Source of the DNA: Brevibacillus laterosporus
Lineage (GTDB): Bacteria; Bacillota; Bacilli; Brevibacillales; Brevibacillaceae
Direction of reading: 5' to 3'
Assembly (NCBI GenBank): GCA_007833815.1
Contig: CP033464.1
Location: forward strand, 4,210,001-4,274,000
DNA: 64,000 bases
The notes under the pieces were generated by a model. The model saw only the letters and a program-made list of their open reading frames with translations. It was not told the origin of the DNA and made no database searches. The translations under genes were made by a program, and so were the position numbers. Positions 17,076 through 25,048 of the stretch are shown piece by piece. Position 1 is the stretch's first letter. The number at the start of each line of letters is the position of its first letter.

Positions 17076-17972
17076 ATGAAAATTGTAATTGAAGATACGG
17101 TCGAACAATATGAAAAATTGTATTCCATGGAAGAAGAAAGAGAAGACTTCTTTCGATATTCAATGATGAAGCCTTTTGAAAAAATGTGGAACACCATTAA
17201 TGTTCCTTTAAAAGCTAAGCAACCTGGTGGGTATGATGTAATAATGGCTACAAATATGCTTGGGTATCTTAGTGTAACGGATACCGAAATTGGAAAGAGG
17301 GCATTAGAGAATTTAAAAGAAATTCAAGCTCTTCAAACTGCACATAATACTTTGAGTCATTGTGTTGATTTTATTGAAGAAAAAAATATGAAGATAAATG
17401 CTGATGAATTGAGATTTGGAATGTATATAGCTGATCCGAAAAACCTCGAATTACAAAAAGGTTATTGTGGATTTGGAGGAATTCCAGGATTTATTCAAGT
17501 ATCAATATACCCTAATTCCTATAATATTCCAAGACTTCCTGCTGTAATTGCACATGAATTTCATCATAATATCCGTTTTTCATATTTTGATTGGGATCAT
17601 GGGAACGTAACCGTTGGTGATTACTTAATTATAGAGGGGTTAGCAGAGTCTTTTGCAAAAGAAATTTATGGAGAAGATCTTTTAGGGCCTTGGGTTACTT
17701 CTTTTGATAAAGAGGACTTGGAATACTCAACAGAGGTAATAAAGGATTCATTAGATATTAAAGGATTTGCTGATGTCAGTAGTTACATGTTTGGTGACAC
17801 CATAGCAAAGGAACAGGGTTATCAACCTGTTGGCTTATCGCCATTTGCGGGTTATGCGGTAGGATACCAAGCAGTACAATCCTTTATGAAATCCAATAAT
17901 GTGGGGATAAGAGAAGCTACCTTACTTGGCACAGATGAAATACTAAGCAATTGTGGACTATTTTCTAAATAA
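17076..17972 (+). CDS. DUF2268 zinc metalloprotease-like protein
   Basis: This 298-residue cytoplasmic protein carries the HExxH zinc motif (HEFHH, 160-164) in IAHEFHHNIR. A downstream IIEGLAESFAKE may give the third ligand Glu. This is the pattern of the DUF2268 putative Zn-dependent protease family. The ATG at 17076 has AAAGGTGG; a GTG at 17067 is too close to that site. It is co-transcribed with the MerR/TipAS gene, which hints that it is an inducible target of that regulator. Its substrate is unknown. A terminator hairpin follows. Confidence 0.87.
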   Translation: MKIVIEDTVEQYEKLYSMEEEREDFFRYSMMKPFEKMWNTINVPLKAKQPGGYDVIMATNMLGYLSVTDTEIGKRALENLKEIQALQTAHNTLSHCVDFIEEKNMKINADELRFGMYIADPKNLELQKGYCGFGGIPGFIQVSIYPNSYNIPRLPAVIAHEFHHNIRFSYFDWDHGNVTVGDYLIIEGLAESFAKEIYGEDLLGPWVTSFDKEDLEYSTEVIKDSLDIKGFADVSSYMFGDTIAKEQGYQPVGLSPFAGYAVGYQAVQSFMKSNNVGIREATLLGTDEILSNCGLFSK

Positions 17973-17987
17973 CCTGCTTGTACCTAT

Positions 17988-18019
17988 GAAGCATTACTAT
18001 CAGAGCTTAGTAATGCTTC
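17988..18019 (+). terminator. Terminator of the MerR-DUF2268 unit
   Basis: GAAGCATTACTA (17988-17999) pairs perfectly with TAGTAATGCTTC (18008-18019). A short T-rich stretch follows. Confidence 0.75.
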
Positions 18020-18088
18020 TCTTATTAACTGCAATTCATATATGTTTTTATTAGTAAAATGATTAATACAACAAAGGAAAATGAAATA

Positions 18089-18722
18089 ATGACAACTAAT
18101 ATGCTCAATCTGCCAAGTTTTAAAATTCTTGATATGAAGGAGAGTGAATATGATTATAGATTCTTAGTAGAGACTATTTTACCACCTCCTTTTTATTGCC
18201 CAAAATGTGGTACGGTTGCTAATCTATATAAGCATGGTAAAAAGGAACAGTTATTTTTTGATTTGCCGATGCACGCTAAACGAGTGGGCATCTTCGTTAA
18301 AAGACAACGGTACAAATGTAAGGAATGTGAAGCTACATTCTCCCTTCTTACCAGACGCAAAGACCTTACTGACTTTGATGATCAAATAAAGTTGCAAGTA
18401 TGGACACAAAACTTCCCTTTACTCTGTCAGGCTTATGAGCTAAAAGAACAATTTTTTGATATTTATGAAGCAAATAATAAAAACAATGAACCATGTCGGG
18501 CGTGGATACTCTTTTGAAGCTCTTAGAGCAAAGATTCTATTCACTCAAGGTTATCGGAAAATTAAGAGGAAAAAGAAATTCAAGGAAGTCGAAGTCACCT
18601 TTGGAAAGATGTTTGATCAATTTCCAAGTTTTTCGCAAACTGCTTATGAATGGGTTTATGAAGAAATATATGATGCTGATTTTTCCACATTAACTAAAGC
18701 TATGGAAGAGGGCTCTTTTTAA
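18089..18722 (+). pseudogene. Broken ISL3-family transposase
   Basis: The N-terminal part (18089-18517) has the ISL3 zinc finger: CPKCGTV near residue 37, then LPMHAKRVGIFVKRQRYKCKECEATF. The frame then jumps to late family sequence (FPLLCQAYELKEQFFDIYEA) without the DDE core, and shifts near 18490. The second frame continues as HVGRGYSFEALRAKILFTQG and runs to 18722. About 210 codons remain of the 400 or more in an intact ISL3 transposase. Both an internal deletion and a frameshift make it non-functional. AAAGGA precedes the start. Confidence 0.82.
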
Positions 18723-18752
18723 CCCTTCTTCCACACTATTTTCCGATTACCC

Positions 18753-18760
18753 ATTAATTC
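18753..18760. repeat. Target-site duplication, right copy
   Basis: ATTAATTC directly follows the right end of the element and matches 16066-16073. Confidence 0.8.
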
Positions 18761-18829
18761 TTCTGATAAGTGGGAGCCGATAAATCCTGCTCCGCCAGTA
18801 ACTACATATCGTTTTCCTGTTGTTTTCAT
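18753..18829 (-). pseudogene. NAD-dependent epimerase, 5' part
   Basis: From the ATG at 18829 this reads RYVVTGGAGFIGSHLSEEL, the Rossmann GxxGxxG motif of NDP-sugar epimerases. It then enters the ISL3-like element, and the frame stops at 18719. The rest of the gene resumes at 16073. The ATG overlaps the stop of the dehydrogenase relic (ATGA), so the two were translationally coupled in the ancestor. Confidence 0.88.
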
Positions 18830-18974
18830 CGCATCACCTTCTCCTCTCCAAGCGGTATAATACCTCGAGTGTCCAGTACTAAACGGGCATGAATCACCAA
18901 GTTGTTCCAGTCAATCGAACTATGATCAGTAAGAATTAGCGTAAGATCTGCGCTGGCTAATTCCTGCTGAGTTA
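18826..18974 (-). pseudogene. Nucleotide-sugar dehydrogenase C-terminal relic
   Basis: The frame ends at TGA (18826-18828) and reads ASADLTLILTDHSSIDWNNL followed by VIHARLVLDTRG. That is the C-terminal NAD-linked domain of UDP-glucose/UDP-ManNAc dehydrogenases. About 47 codons are left and an in-frame stop lies just upstream. With the epimerase it once formed a surface-polysaccharide precursor operon. Confidence 0.8.
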
Positions 18975-19113
18975 ATTAAACTGAGCAGTATTCCTGATTG
19001 TGATGGCAAAGAAATATTTATAAAAGCTTGCCATACACCAGTAATATATGAAAAGGTAATTTCTTTGGAACCGTACAGGCATACAATCATGATGCCTTTT
19101 TCTATAACAAAAA
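18975..19113. other. Unassigned junction DNA
   Basis: The dehydrogenase homology ends abruptly here. A plus frame open from about 18957 reads on through KACHTPVIYEKVISLEPYRH toward 19119. It has no start signal and no family I recognise. It may be the tail of another deleted gene. Confidence 0.35.
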
Positions 19114-19136
19114 AAGACCCTAAAATTCTGGGTCTT
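19114..19136 (-). terminator. Terminator overlapping a stop codon
   Basis: AAGACCC (19114-19120) pairs with GGGTCTT (19130-19136), and seven T follow on the minus strand. The stop codon of the gene at 19120 lies inside the stem-loop. Confidence 0.8.
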
Positions 19137-19632
19137 CATGTTGGCAGTCATATCCCTCTAATTCACTCAAACGAATCATGGCCATTTCCAGTATTTCTAC
19201 CAAAGACTGTTCCTCTGTCGGTTGTAGCTCAAAGAAAAAACGTAAATGAGTGCAATCCTCTCTTTGTACATGTGCGACAAACGTAAACTGATCGGATTGT
19301 TGTAACACGCGCTTACGTTTTTGAATGGTATAATCTAACGAAAAGATGCCGTCCCATTCATGGTAGTGGTAAATCGAACTCACTTTAAAATTGAGACTCG
19401 TCCCATTTTTTCCCTTAGAAAAGGTGACGTGATCTTCTGGATAAAATCCAAGTCCAGTTGTTAATTCTCCTTCTAAACAAAACGAGATGCCCTGCGGCAA
19501 ATCACCCGGCTTTAAGACATCGGCCCAACTCCCTGTGAGAAGTGCCACATTATTGCTATTTAGCTGTATCTTTTCGCCAAATACTACGATTTCCAGCTGG
19601 CCTTGAGCATCCTTTTGCGACTGAACATACAT
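19120..19632 (-). CDS. Hypothetical protein
   Basis: This 170-residue protein has no signal peptide or membrane segment. The ATG at 19632 follows GGAGGAG; an earlier ATG at 19677 has no site. The sequence is beta-rich in the first half (QGQLEIVVFGEKIQL, DLPQGISFCLEGEL) and acidic at the C-terminus. Loose similarity to PilZ-type barrels can be imagined, but the RxxxR and DxSxxG motifs are absent, so I make no assignment. It appears to be a single-gene unit. Confidence 0.65.
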   Translation of the reverse strand: MYVQSQKDAQGQLEIVVFGEKIQLNSNNVALLTGSWADVLKPGDLPQGISFCLEGELTTGLGFYPEDHVTFSKGKNGTSLNFKVSSIYHYHEWDGIFSLDYTIQKRKRVLQQSDQFTFVAHVQREDCTHLRFFFELQPTEEQSLVEILEMAMIRLSELEGYDCQHEDPEF

Positions 19633-19729
19633 ACGAATCTCCTCCTGATTCTCATATGTATGAAACAGTATAATCACTGTTTTGTACTTTCAAACCCAAT
19701 TTTGTCTAGCTTCTTCTACTAAAAAAAGA

Positions 19730-19758
19730 AAGCCTTATCTTTTTTATAGATAAGGCTT
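19730..19758 (-). terminator. Rho-independent terminator
   Basis: AAGCCTTATCT (19730-19740) pairs with AGATAAGGCTT (19748-19758). T-rich sequence follows on the minus strand. Confidence 0.85.
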
Positions 19759-19780
19759 AACAATGTGGAATTTTAATAAA

Positions 19781-19963
19781 TTAGCTACAATGTCTTTGAA
19801 TGTTAGTTAAACGTCGGTCGATGGTTACTAGCTGGCTCCGAATCTTTGATAAACGGTTTTCGGTACTATTTAATCGTTGATGAATGCCCTTAAGCCTTTG
19901 ACGAATACGCTCTAATTGTTTCTCTGCATGCTCGGTTTGCTCGATTAGTTGAGCTATCAACAA
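19781..19963 (-). CDS. Small coiled-coil protein
   Basis: A 60-residue protein starting with TTG at 19963 is predicted because AGGAG lies seven bases before it. There is no ATG in the frame except one inside deoD. The sequence is almost wholly helical with heptad-like spacing (AEKQLERIRQRLKGIHQRLN, then TENRLSKIRSQL), giving a likely coiled coil. It is followed by a good terminator. I know no family for it. It could assemble with itself or a partner. Confidence 0.55.
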   Translation of the reverse strand: MLIAQLIEQTEHAEKQLERIRQRLKGIHQRLNSTENRLSKIRSQLVTIDRRLTNIQRHCS

Positions 19964-20047
19964 TGACCATCTCCTATGTTTTAAACTCCACAAAATGGAT
20001 TTAACCGATTTTATTTCATTTGAAACAAATCGAAGTGTAAAAAAATA

Positions 20048-20073
20048 GTCCTGCCCGATAAAAAAGGCAGGAC
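20048..20073 (-). terminator. Terminator of deoD
   Basis: GTCCTGCC (20048-20055) pairs with GGCAGGAC (20066-20073). A T-rich tract follows on the minus strand. Confidence 0.85.
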
Positions 20074-20087
20074 GACTATAACATTTA

Positions 20088-20798
20088 TTACGCTTCAGCA
20101 ATAATTGCTTCCAACGCAACTTCAATCATTTGGTTAAAGGTGGTTTGACGTTCCATAGCTGTCGTTTCTTCACCTGTCAAAATATGATCACTTACTGTAA
20201 GAACTGACAACGCACGCGCTCCAAATTTAGCTGCGATCGTGTATAGCGCAGTCGTTTCCATTTCAACTGCTAACACTCCATATTCTGCCAATTTCGGCAT
20301 ACGAGTCGCATCATCATTGTAGAACGAATCACTTGTAAATACGTTACCTACTCTTGTTGGCATGTTACGTTTTGTCGCTACATCATACGCTTTTTTCAAC
20401 AAATCGAAATTAGCTGTTGGTGCATAATCGATATCGTTAAAACGTACTTTGTTAACGGCAGAGTCAGAAGAAGAAGACATCGCAATGATGACATCTCTTA
20501 CTTTTACGTCTTTTTGGATCGCACCGCATGTACCTACACGAACCAAATTTTTCACACCATACGAATTAATTAATTCGTGAACATAGATAGAAATGGATGG
20601 TACGCCCATTCCCGTTCCCATAACAGAAACGCGTTTTCCTTTATAAGTACCTGTAAATCCTAGCATACCGCGAACATTATTAAAGCACTCTGGGTTTTCC
20701 AAGAATGTTTCAGCAATGTATTTGGCACGCAACGGGTCTCCTGGTAATAAGATTGATTCTGCGATTTGGCCTTCTTTAGCTTCGATATGTACACTCAT
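20088..20798 (-). CDS. deoD: Purine nucleoside phosphorylase DeoD
   Basis: This 236-residue enzyme cleaves purine (deoxy)nucleosides with phosphate to base and (deoxy)ribose-1-phosphate in the cytoplasm. It is the hexameric bacterial type. Family marks are [15 protein letters not shown] (phosphate site), [35 protein letters not shown] (ribose-binding Met/Glu) and LTVSDHI with the catalytic Asp. Length is normal. GGAGGG precedes the start. A TATAAT box lies in the 107-base upstream gap. Confidence 0.96.
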   Translation of the reverse strand: MSVHIEAKEGQIAESILLPGDPLRAKYIAETFLENPECFNNVRGMLGFTGTYKGKRVSVMGTGMGVPSISIYVHELINSYGVKNLVRVGTCGAIQKDVKVRDVIIAMSSSSDSAVNKVRFNDIDYAPTANFDLLKKAYDVATKRNMPTRVGNVFTSDSFYNDDATRMPKLAEYGVLAVEMETTALYTIAAKFGARALSVLTVSDHILTGEETTAMERQTTFNQMIEVALEAIIAEA

Positions 20799-20905
20799 GT
20801 TCGTGTCCCTCCAGTTATGTAAGAGATAGTTGGACGGGCATCAAAAGAGACGCCTTCCGTATTATAACCCATCCTCTCAACATATCATAGCTAAATTCTT
20901 CACAA

Positions 20906-21844
20906 TCATGATTCCTTCGTAAGACTTTCTTCCACTCGCAGTATTCCCGCATGAGCGATGACCGTTCCTCTGACACCTAATGGCAAGGGGAGATTGGTGG
21001 GATCGTGACCAATTTGTATATTGGCTAAAGTAGGTTTTTGAAAGGGAACAATAATTCGTTCTATGATTTCCTCCACTGTAAAGCTCTCTTTCCCCTCTTT
21101 TGGTAAACAAGCCTCCCATGACCCTAATACGATAGCATTTGCATCAGAGAATTTTCCTGCCAAAGCTAGCTGAGTTAGCATACGATCCACTTGATACGGC
21201 TCCTCGCCTACATCTTCCAAAAACAAAATTTTATCGGTTGTATCAAGCTCATATGCTGTCCCTAACGTTGTACAAATCAAGCTTAGATTACCTCCAACAA
21301 TAATACCAGATGCTTCACCAGGCACGAGGCAATGAATTGCTTCATTCAATGGATTCACGATCTCTCCCAATGGCTCTGTACGAAATAATACTCTTTCCAT
21401 ATACTCTTTTGATAGAGGATCAAAACCATTAATTGGTTCTACGGCTGCCATCGGTCCATGTAGTGTCGCTAAGCAAGCTTCTTGCATAAAAGCTGTATGC
21501 AGTGCTGTAATGTCACTATAGCCAATAAATAACTTTGGGTTCTTCACGATAATGGAGTAGTCTATTAGATCTAAAAGTTGTGGTGTACCATATCCTCCAC
21601 GCAGGCACCAAATCGCATTCACATCTGGATCGCAAAACATTGCTTCCAGTTCACACACCCTATTTTCTGGTGTATCACTCAGATACCCACCAAAGGATCG
21701 ATAGCTACTAGGTCCTACCTTTACACGTAAGCCCATTGCTTCTACCGCTTGTATTGCTATCTCTAAGCGCCCCCCTTCTATCGGACTTGCTGGAGCTGTT
21801 AACCCCACACAATCTCCAGCTCGCAATGTGCGTCCTTTATTCAT
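20906..21844 (-). CDS. LD-carboxypeptidase (S66 family, LdcA/YkfA-like)
   Basis: This 312-residue cytoplasmic serine peptidase removes the terminal D-Ala from murein tetrapeptides; relatives (MccF) inactivate microcin C. The nucleophile is the Ser in FIGYSDITAL. Other marks are GLTAPASPI, CLRGGYGTPQLLDLIDY and FLEDVGEEPYQVDRML, with an acidic residue, and a late His in GHDPTNLPLPLG. The ATG at 21844 follows AAGGAGG. The frame extends to 21997 but that part overlaps the kinase gene. It complements YkfB and YkfC elsewhere in the window for recycling of wall peptides. Confidence 0.92.
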   Translation of the reverse strand: MNKGRTLRAGDCVGLTAPASPIEGGRLEIAIQAVEAMGLRVKVGPSSYRSFGGYLSDTPENRVCELEAMFCDPDVNAIWCLRGGYGTPQLLDLIDYSIIVKNPKLFIGYSDITALHTAFMQEACLATLHGPMAAVEPINGFDPLSKEYMERVLFRTEPLGEIVNPLNEAIHCLVPGEASGIIVGGNLSLICTTLGTAYELDTTDKILFLEDVGEEPYQVDRMLTQLALAGKFSDANAIVLGSWEACLPKEGKESFTVEEIIERIIVPFQKPTLANIQIGHDPTNLPLPLGVRGTVIAHAGILRVEESLTKES

Positions 21845-21962
21845 GTAACGTCTCCTCCTTGTTGTCATGTCATTGCCCATAGACCATTTATATGCTTCTC
21901 GGCTGTACCAAGCTATTCTTCTCATCCCTAAAAAAACTAGCTTAGATTTTTTTAAGTCAAAT

Positions 21963-23030
21963 TTAAAATGGACCGATAGGAAGGGCAATCGTGACAATTG
22001 TTCCCTCGTTTTCCTGACTATGGATCATAATTCTTCCTTGATGTTGTTTAACGACTTGATAGCACATAGTGAGTCCCAAGCCTGTTCCTTTTTCTTTCGT
22101 TGAATAAAAAGGTTCTCCTAACCGATGTAAACGTTCCTCTTCAATTCCGATACCTTCATCAACCACCGCTATGCATACCTCTAACTCGTTTACATACAAC
22201 GTCAGAAAAATATCTCCTCCATCAGGCATCGACTCTGCAGCGTTCATGAGCAAGTGAACTACTACCCGCTTCATCAAATCACGATCGCAACAAACCAAAG
22301 GGATTTCTCCATAGAAATGAAAATCAATCTGAATATCTGAAATTAGTCTTTGATTTTCTTCATAAAATAGTTGAATGGCTTCCTCCAGAAGACATGGAAG
22401 GGACATACATTCACTTTTTATTGGTTCAGGCAAAGACAACTGCATAAACCCATCCACAATCTGTTCAATTCGCTCAAATTCTCCCGACATGATCTGTAAG
22501 TATTTCTTTATCCTCTCATCCTTATTTTCAGTTTGCTTTTGCATTAATTTAAGAAAACCTTTTAAGGAAGTTAAAGGATTACGTAACTCGTGAGCAATCG
22601 CAGCAGAAAGTTGACTTACTACCCATAGCTTCTCGGACTTGCACAGTCTTTCTTCAACCAATTTCCGTTCTGTGATGTTACGCACAATCCCTACCACAAA
22701 CTGAGTTGAGCTTGCTTGCTTAATGGGGTGTAGGGCAACTTCGTACGTATATGTACCCAGCGGAGCATTCAAGCTCTCTTCATATTCGACTGTGGATTGT
22801 TGTTGGATGGCTTCCTTACATTTATCTACAGAAAACAGCATTGATTCTTCCTTGAGGAATGCGTGTACTTTTTTCCCAACAACTTCATGGTACTCATAAC
22901 CAGTAGCTTCCAAAAAGGCTTCATTTACTTGCAATACAACTAATTGATGTTCTGCTGTTACTTTTATCAAGAAGATAATGTCTTTTACTTGGTTCATCAG
23001 AAATGAAAACGTGGCCAACTCAGTCTGCAT
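21963..23030 (-). CDS. Soluble PAS-domain sporulation-type histidine kinase
   Basis: This 355-residue kinase has no membrane segment. A PAS domain with a PAC tail (about 10-125) precedes a HisKA domain, where the His lies in AIAHELRNPLTSLKG. The ATPase domain has an N box (HLLMNAAESMPDGG), G1 (DEGIGIEE) and G2 (GTGLGLTM). The layout matches the cytosolic orphan kinases that feed the Spo0 phosphorelay, such as KinA and KinE. No response regulator is near. A sigma-H-like promoter lies upstream, which supports a role in the start of sporulation. Confidence 0.9.
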   Translation of the reverse strand: MQTELATFSFLMNQVKDIIFLIKVTAEHQLVVLQVNEAFLEATGYEYHEVVGKKVHAFLKEESMLFSVDKCKEAIQQQSTVEYEESLNAPLGTYTYEVALHPIKQASSTQFVVGIVRNITERKLVEERLCKSEKLWVVSQLSAAIAHELRNPLTSLKGFLKLMQKQTENKDERIKKYLQIMSGEFERIEQIVDGFMQLSLPEPIKSECMSLPCLLEEAIQLFYEENQRLISDIQIDFHFYGEIPLVCCDRDLMKRVVVHLLMNAAESMPDGGDIFLTLYVNELEVCIAVVDEGIGIEEERLHRLGEPFYSTKEKGTGLGLTMCYQVVKQHQGRIMIHSQENEGTIVTIALPIGPF

Positions 23031-23087
23031 GTTTTCCCTCTCCAGCTTTCGGTTCCTTTATTGTCTACCAAAAAACATCTTCCTCTT

Positions 23088-23116
23088 ACATTCGACCCTT
23101 CTTACATATTTTCTTG
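23088..23116 (-). promoter_or_regulatory. Candidate sigma-H promoter of the PAS kinase
   Basis: On the minus strand CAAGAAAAT (23116-23108) is followed after 11 bases by GTCGAATGT (23096-23088). The -10 fits RnnGAATww. The -35 departs from RnAGGAWWW at two positions. The spacing is right for sigma-H. Confidence 0.4.
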
Positions 23117-23289
23117 CAACCAGCCTTCATCAAACTGCAAAAAAAGATTACTAGTCTCTGTGTATTTGAAAAAGAACAGCGATCCAAAGCTATAGGAAAC
23201 AAAGGGACAAGCATATTCCTCAAGCTCATCCCTTGTACATATTATTGGAATTTTTTTGTTTCATAGGGGAAGAGAAAACCATGTAGAAA

Positions 23290-23694
23290 TTACGAAATTT
23301 TTCTTCTACCTAGATATCCTTCTTCCATTCCATGATAATGAGAAACACTCCCCTCTCCCAACTTCCAACAGAGATATACCTCTACTCCGTCTAAAATAGC
23401 TGGAAAATCTACTAACCCAAGTTCTACCTCTTTAACTTGCATGCCATGCATTTCAATCGCTTTAGCATGCATTGTATACTCCATATGCAAAAATTCCAAC
23501 TGACATTCTAATTCGAAAACCTCATGATCGGCATACTCATGAAACCCAATATGGTCAACATGACTTTTAACAATTTGTAGGCGATGATATTTCTCTGAAA
23601 TTTCACGCTTTTGATCTCGTAAAAAAAGGAGCTCTTTTTCCAGAAACGGGACATATTCATTCGCTTCTTCTAGACTAAAGTATTTTTTACTCAT
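23290..23694 (-). CDS. DUF2203-family protein
   Basis: This 134-residue protein fits DUF2203. It opens with the conserved FSLEEANEYVPFLEKEL and has a helical middle. It ends with GLVDFPAILDGVEVYLCWKL and SHYHGMEEGYLGRR, the most conserved family segment. Members are soluble and of unknown function. GGGAGA precedes the start. It stands alone between a kinase and a divergent SprT-like gene. Confidence 0.85.
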   Translation of the reverse strand: MSKKYFSLEEANEYVPFLEKELLFLRDQKREISEKYHRLQIVKSHVDHIGFHEYADHEVFELECQLEFLHMEYTMHAKAIEMHGMQVKEVELGLVDFPAILDGVEVYLCWKLGEGSVSHYHGMEEGYLGRRKIS

Positions 23695-23884
23695 GCAGAC
23701 GTTCTCCCTTCTACGCTATAATCTACATTATAAGTAACAACAGACTTATCAAATTATTCATTTTTCTTCTAATATTTTACATGAAAACGTCTTCAAATGT
23801 AATCCAGAAAACTGTAATTCCCTAGCTTCTTGTGGTAGCTATTTTTTCTTGCCATCTTTGTTTTTCTCTCGCTACAATAGAGAT

Positions 23885-24589
23885 ATGAATAGTAAACAAA
23901 AACCAACCGCCCTCATGTTAAAATATTTGTACGCACATTTATTTGTTGTGGATCCAACACGCGAACTAATGCTAGAGAAACTTTCCTATCAGGACGTCTA
24001 CGAGTTGATTCAACAAATCAAACGGTTCACAAAAGAGAAACAACAGTCTTTATCATCTTCTACTAGCTTTCAAGAGCATGTCATTTGGCGTATTGACACC
24101 TCATCTTCAGAGGAATTGTATCAGATTGGCAATAAACTAAGCCTTCAGTATTTTGGTCGCCCATGTAAAGTTCCTATTGAATGGGATAAATCGGTAAAGG
24201 ATGCTGCAGGACGATTTATATTTGAGCGAACACACCAAAAGCCCATTAAAATTGTACAAAGCCTGTGGCAATACACCCAATTTGGTGCCCAGCATGTCAT
24301 AGCTACTTTAAAGCATGAACTCGCCCATTACCACCTATGCTTGCAAAAAAAGCCCTTTGCAGATGGGGCACCAGAGTTCGTAGCAGAATGTAGACGAATA
24401 GGTGCTCCGCTGTTCGCGGTTAAAATGTTGGAAGGGTATCAGACATACTGTTCCGTGTGTAGCGCTAAGGCTGAGGTTTTGAAAAAACCGCGAAAAAAGG
24501 ATAAAAGTCCATGTTGTAAAGCAGATCTCGTATTTAAAGAGTATATCATCCGTTTGCCTGATGGACGAATTGTCCAAGTAGAAGTGTAA
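23885..24589 (+). CDS. SprT-like zinc metallopeptidase
   Basis: This 234-residue protein carries the SprT core with HExxH in LKHELAHYHL (about residues 150-160) and a C-terminal zinc ribbon (CSVC, CC-K). SprT/Spartan proteins cut DNA-crosslinked proteins in eukaryotes, but the bacterial role is unclear. The N-terminal 70 residues are extra compared with the 150-residue B. subtilis YdcK. The ATG at 23885 has only a weak site, and an upstream in-frame ATG at 23849 is possible. It is followed 18 bases later by a small gene. Confidence 0.85.
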   Translation: MNSKQKPTALMLKYLYAHLFVVDPTRELMLEKLSYQDVYELIQQIKRFTKEKQQSLSSSTSFQEHVIWRIDTSSSEELYQIGNKLSLQYFGRPCKVPIEWDKSVKDAAGRFIFERTHQKPIKIVQSLWQYTQFGAQHVIATLKHELAHYHLCLQKKPFADGAPEFVAECRRIGAPLFAVKMLEGYQTYCSVCSAKAEVLKKPRKKDKSPCCKADLVFKEYIIRLPDGRIVQVEV

Positions 24590-24607
24590 TCGTAAAGGAG
24601 TAAGAAA

Positions 24608-24916
24608 ATGAGTCGTAAAGAAATAGAGGAACAGATCATCCGTCAATACCAGCAAGATGAACATATGATGATTCTTGTCTTCGCACAATGGTGCGTGAAT
24701 CACAAGCTCGACCCACATGAGCTCTATCAGAGGGCATATCCTCATCAGAGTCAAAATCCATTGCTCAATCAGGTAATGGAACTAACCGTTTCCAAAGAAG
24801 AAGCTGGAGACATTGATAATGAGACCCTGATTGCTGTATTAACCATGTATGAAAATGACGACCTCGCTTATGTGGTAAGTCAGGAAATGGAACGAATTCC
24901 CAAACAAAAAAACTAG
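24608..24916 (+). CDS. Hypothetical protein downstream of sprT-like gene
   Basis: This 102-residue acidic protein has no membrane segment. A strong AAAGGAG precedes the ATG. It is mostly helical, with NETLIAVLTMYENDDLAYVV near the end. It probably shares a transcript with the SprT-like gene. I do not recognise a family and make no functional claim. Confidence 0.75.
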   Translation: MSRKEIEEQIIRQYQQDEHMMILVFAQWCVNHKLDPHELYQRAYPHQSQNPLLNQVMELTVSKEEAGDIDNETLIAVLTMYENDDLAYVVSQEMERIPKQKN

Positions 24917-24998
24917 TAGAATGATCAGTATAGGAGTCAACTAAAGCTATTGAGTTACTTATTAAGTAGGAGTTAAACGTTCAAAGATAAGAGATCGT

Positions 24999-25030
24999 AG
25001 GGCGTACGTATACCTTGTTGCGTACGCCCT
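24999..25030. terminator. Bidirectional terminator between convergent genes
   Basis: AGGGCGTACG (24999-25008) pairs perfectly with CGTACGCCCT (25021-25030). It lies between genes that converge here. T tracts are weak. Confidence 0.65.
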
Positions 25031-25048
25031 ATCTATCTATTGATATTC

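Larger units (their letters stand above)
16074..18752. mobile_element. ISL3-like element with MerR and metalloprotease passengers
   Basis: The element is 2,679 bases long and sits inside an epimerase gene between 8-base direct repeats. Its ends are imperfect inverted repeats: GGGTATTCGGATTAT on the left and GGGTAATCGGAAAAT on the right, with 12 of 15 matching. A second, better match to the right end (AATCGGATAATGGTGTGAA, 16134-16152, 16 of 19) lies inside the left end, so that end may be duplicated or rearranged. Cargo is a MerR/TipAS regulator, a DUF2268 metalloprotease and a shortened, frameshifted ISL3 transposase. The broken transposase means it cannot move unaided. Confidence 0.82.
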
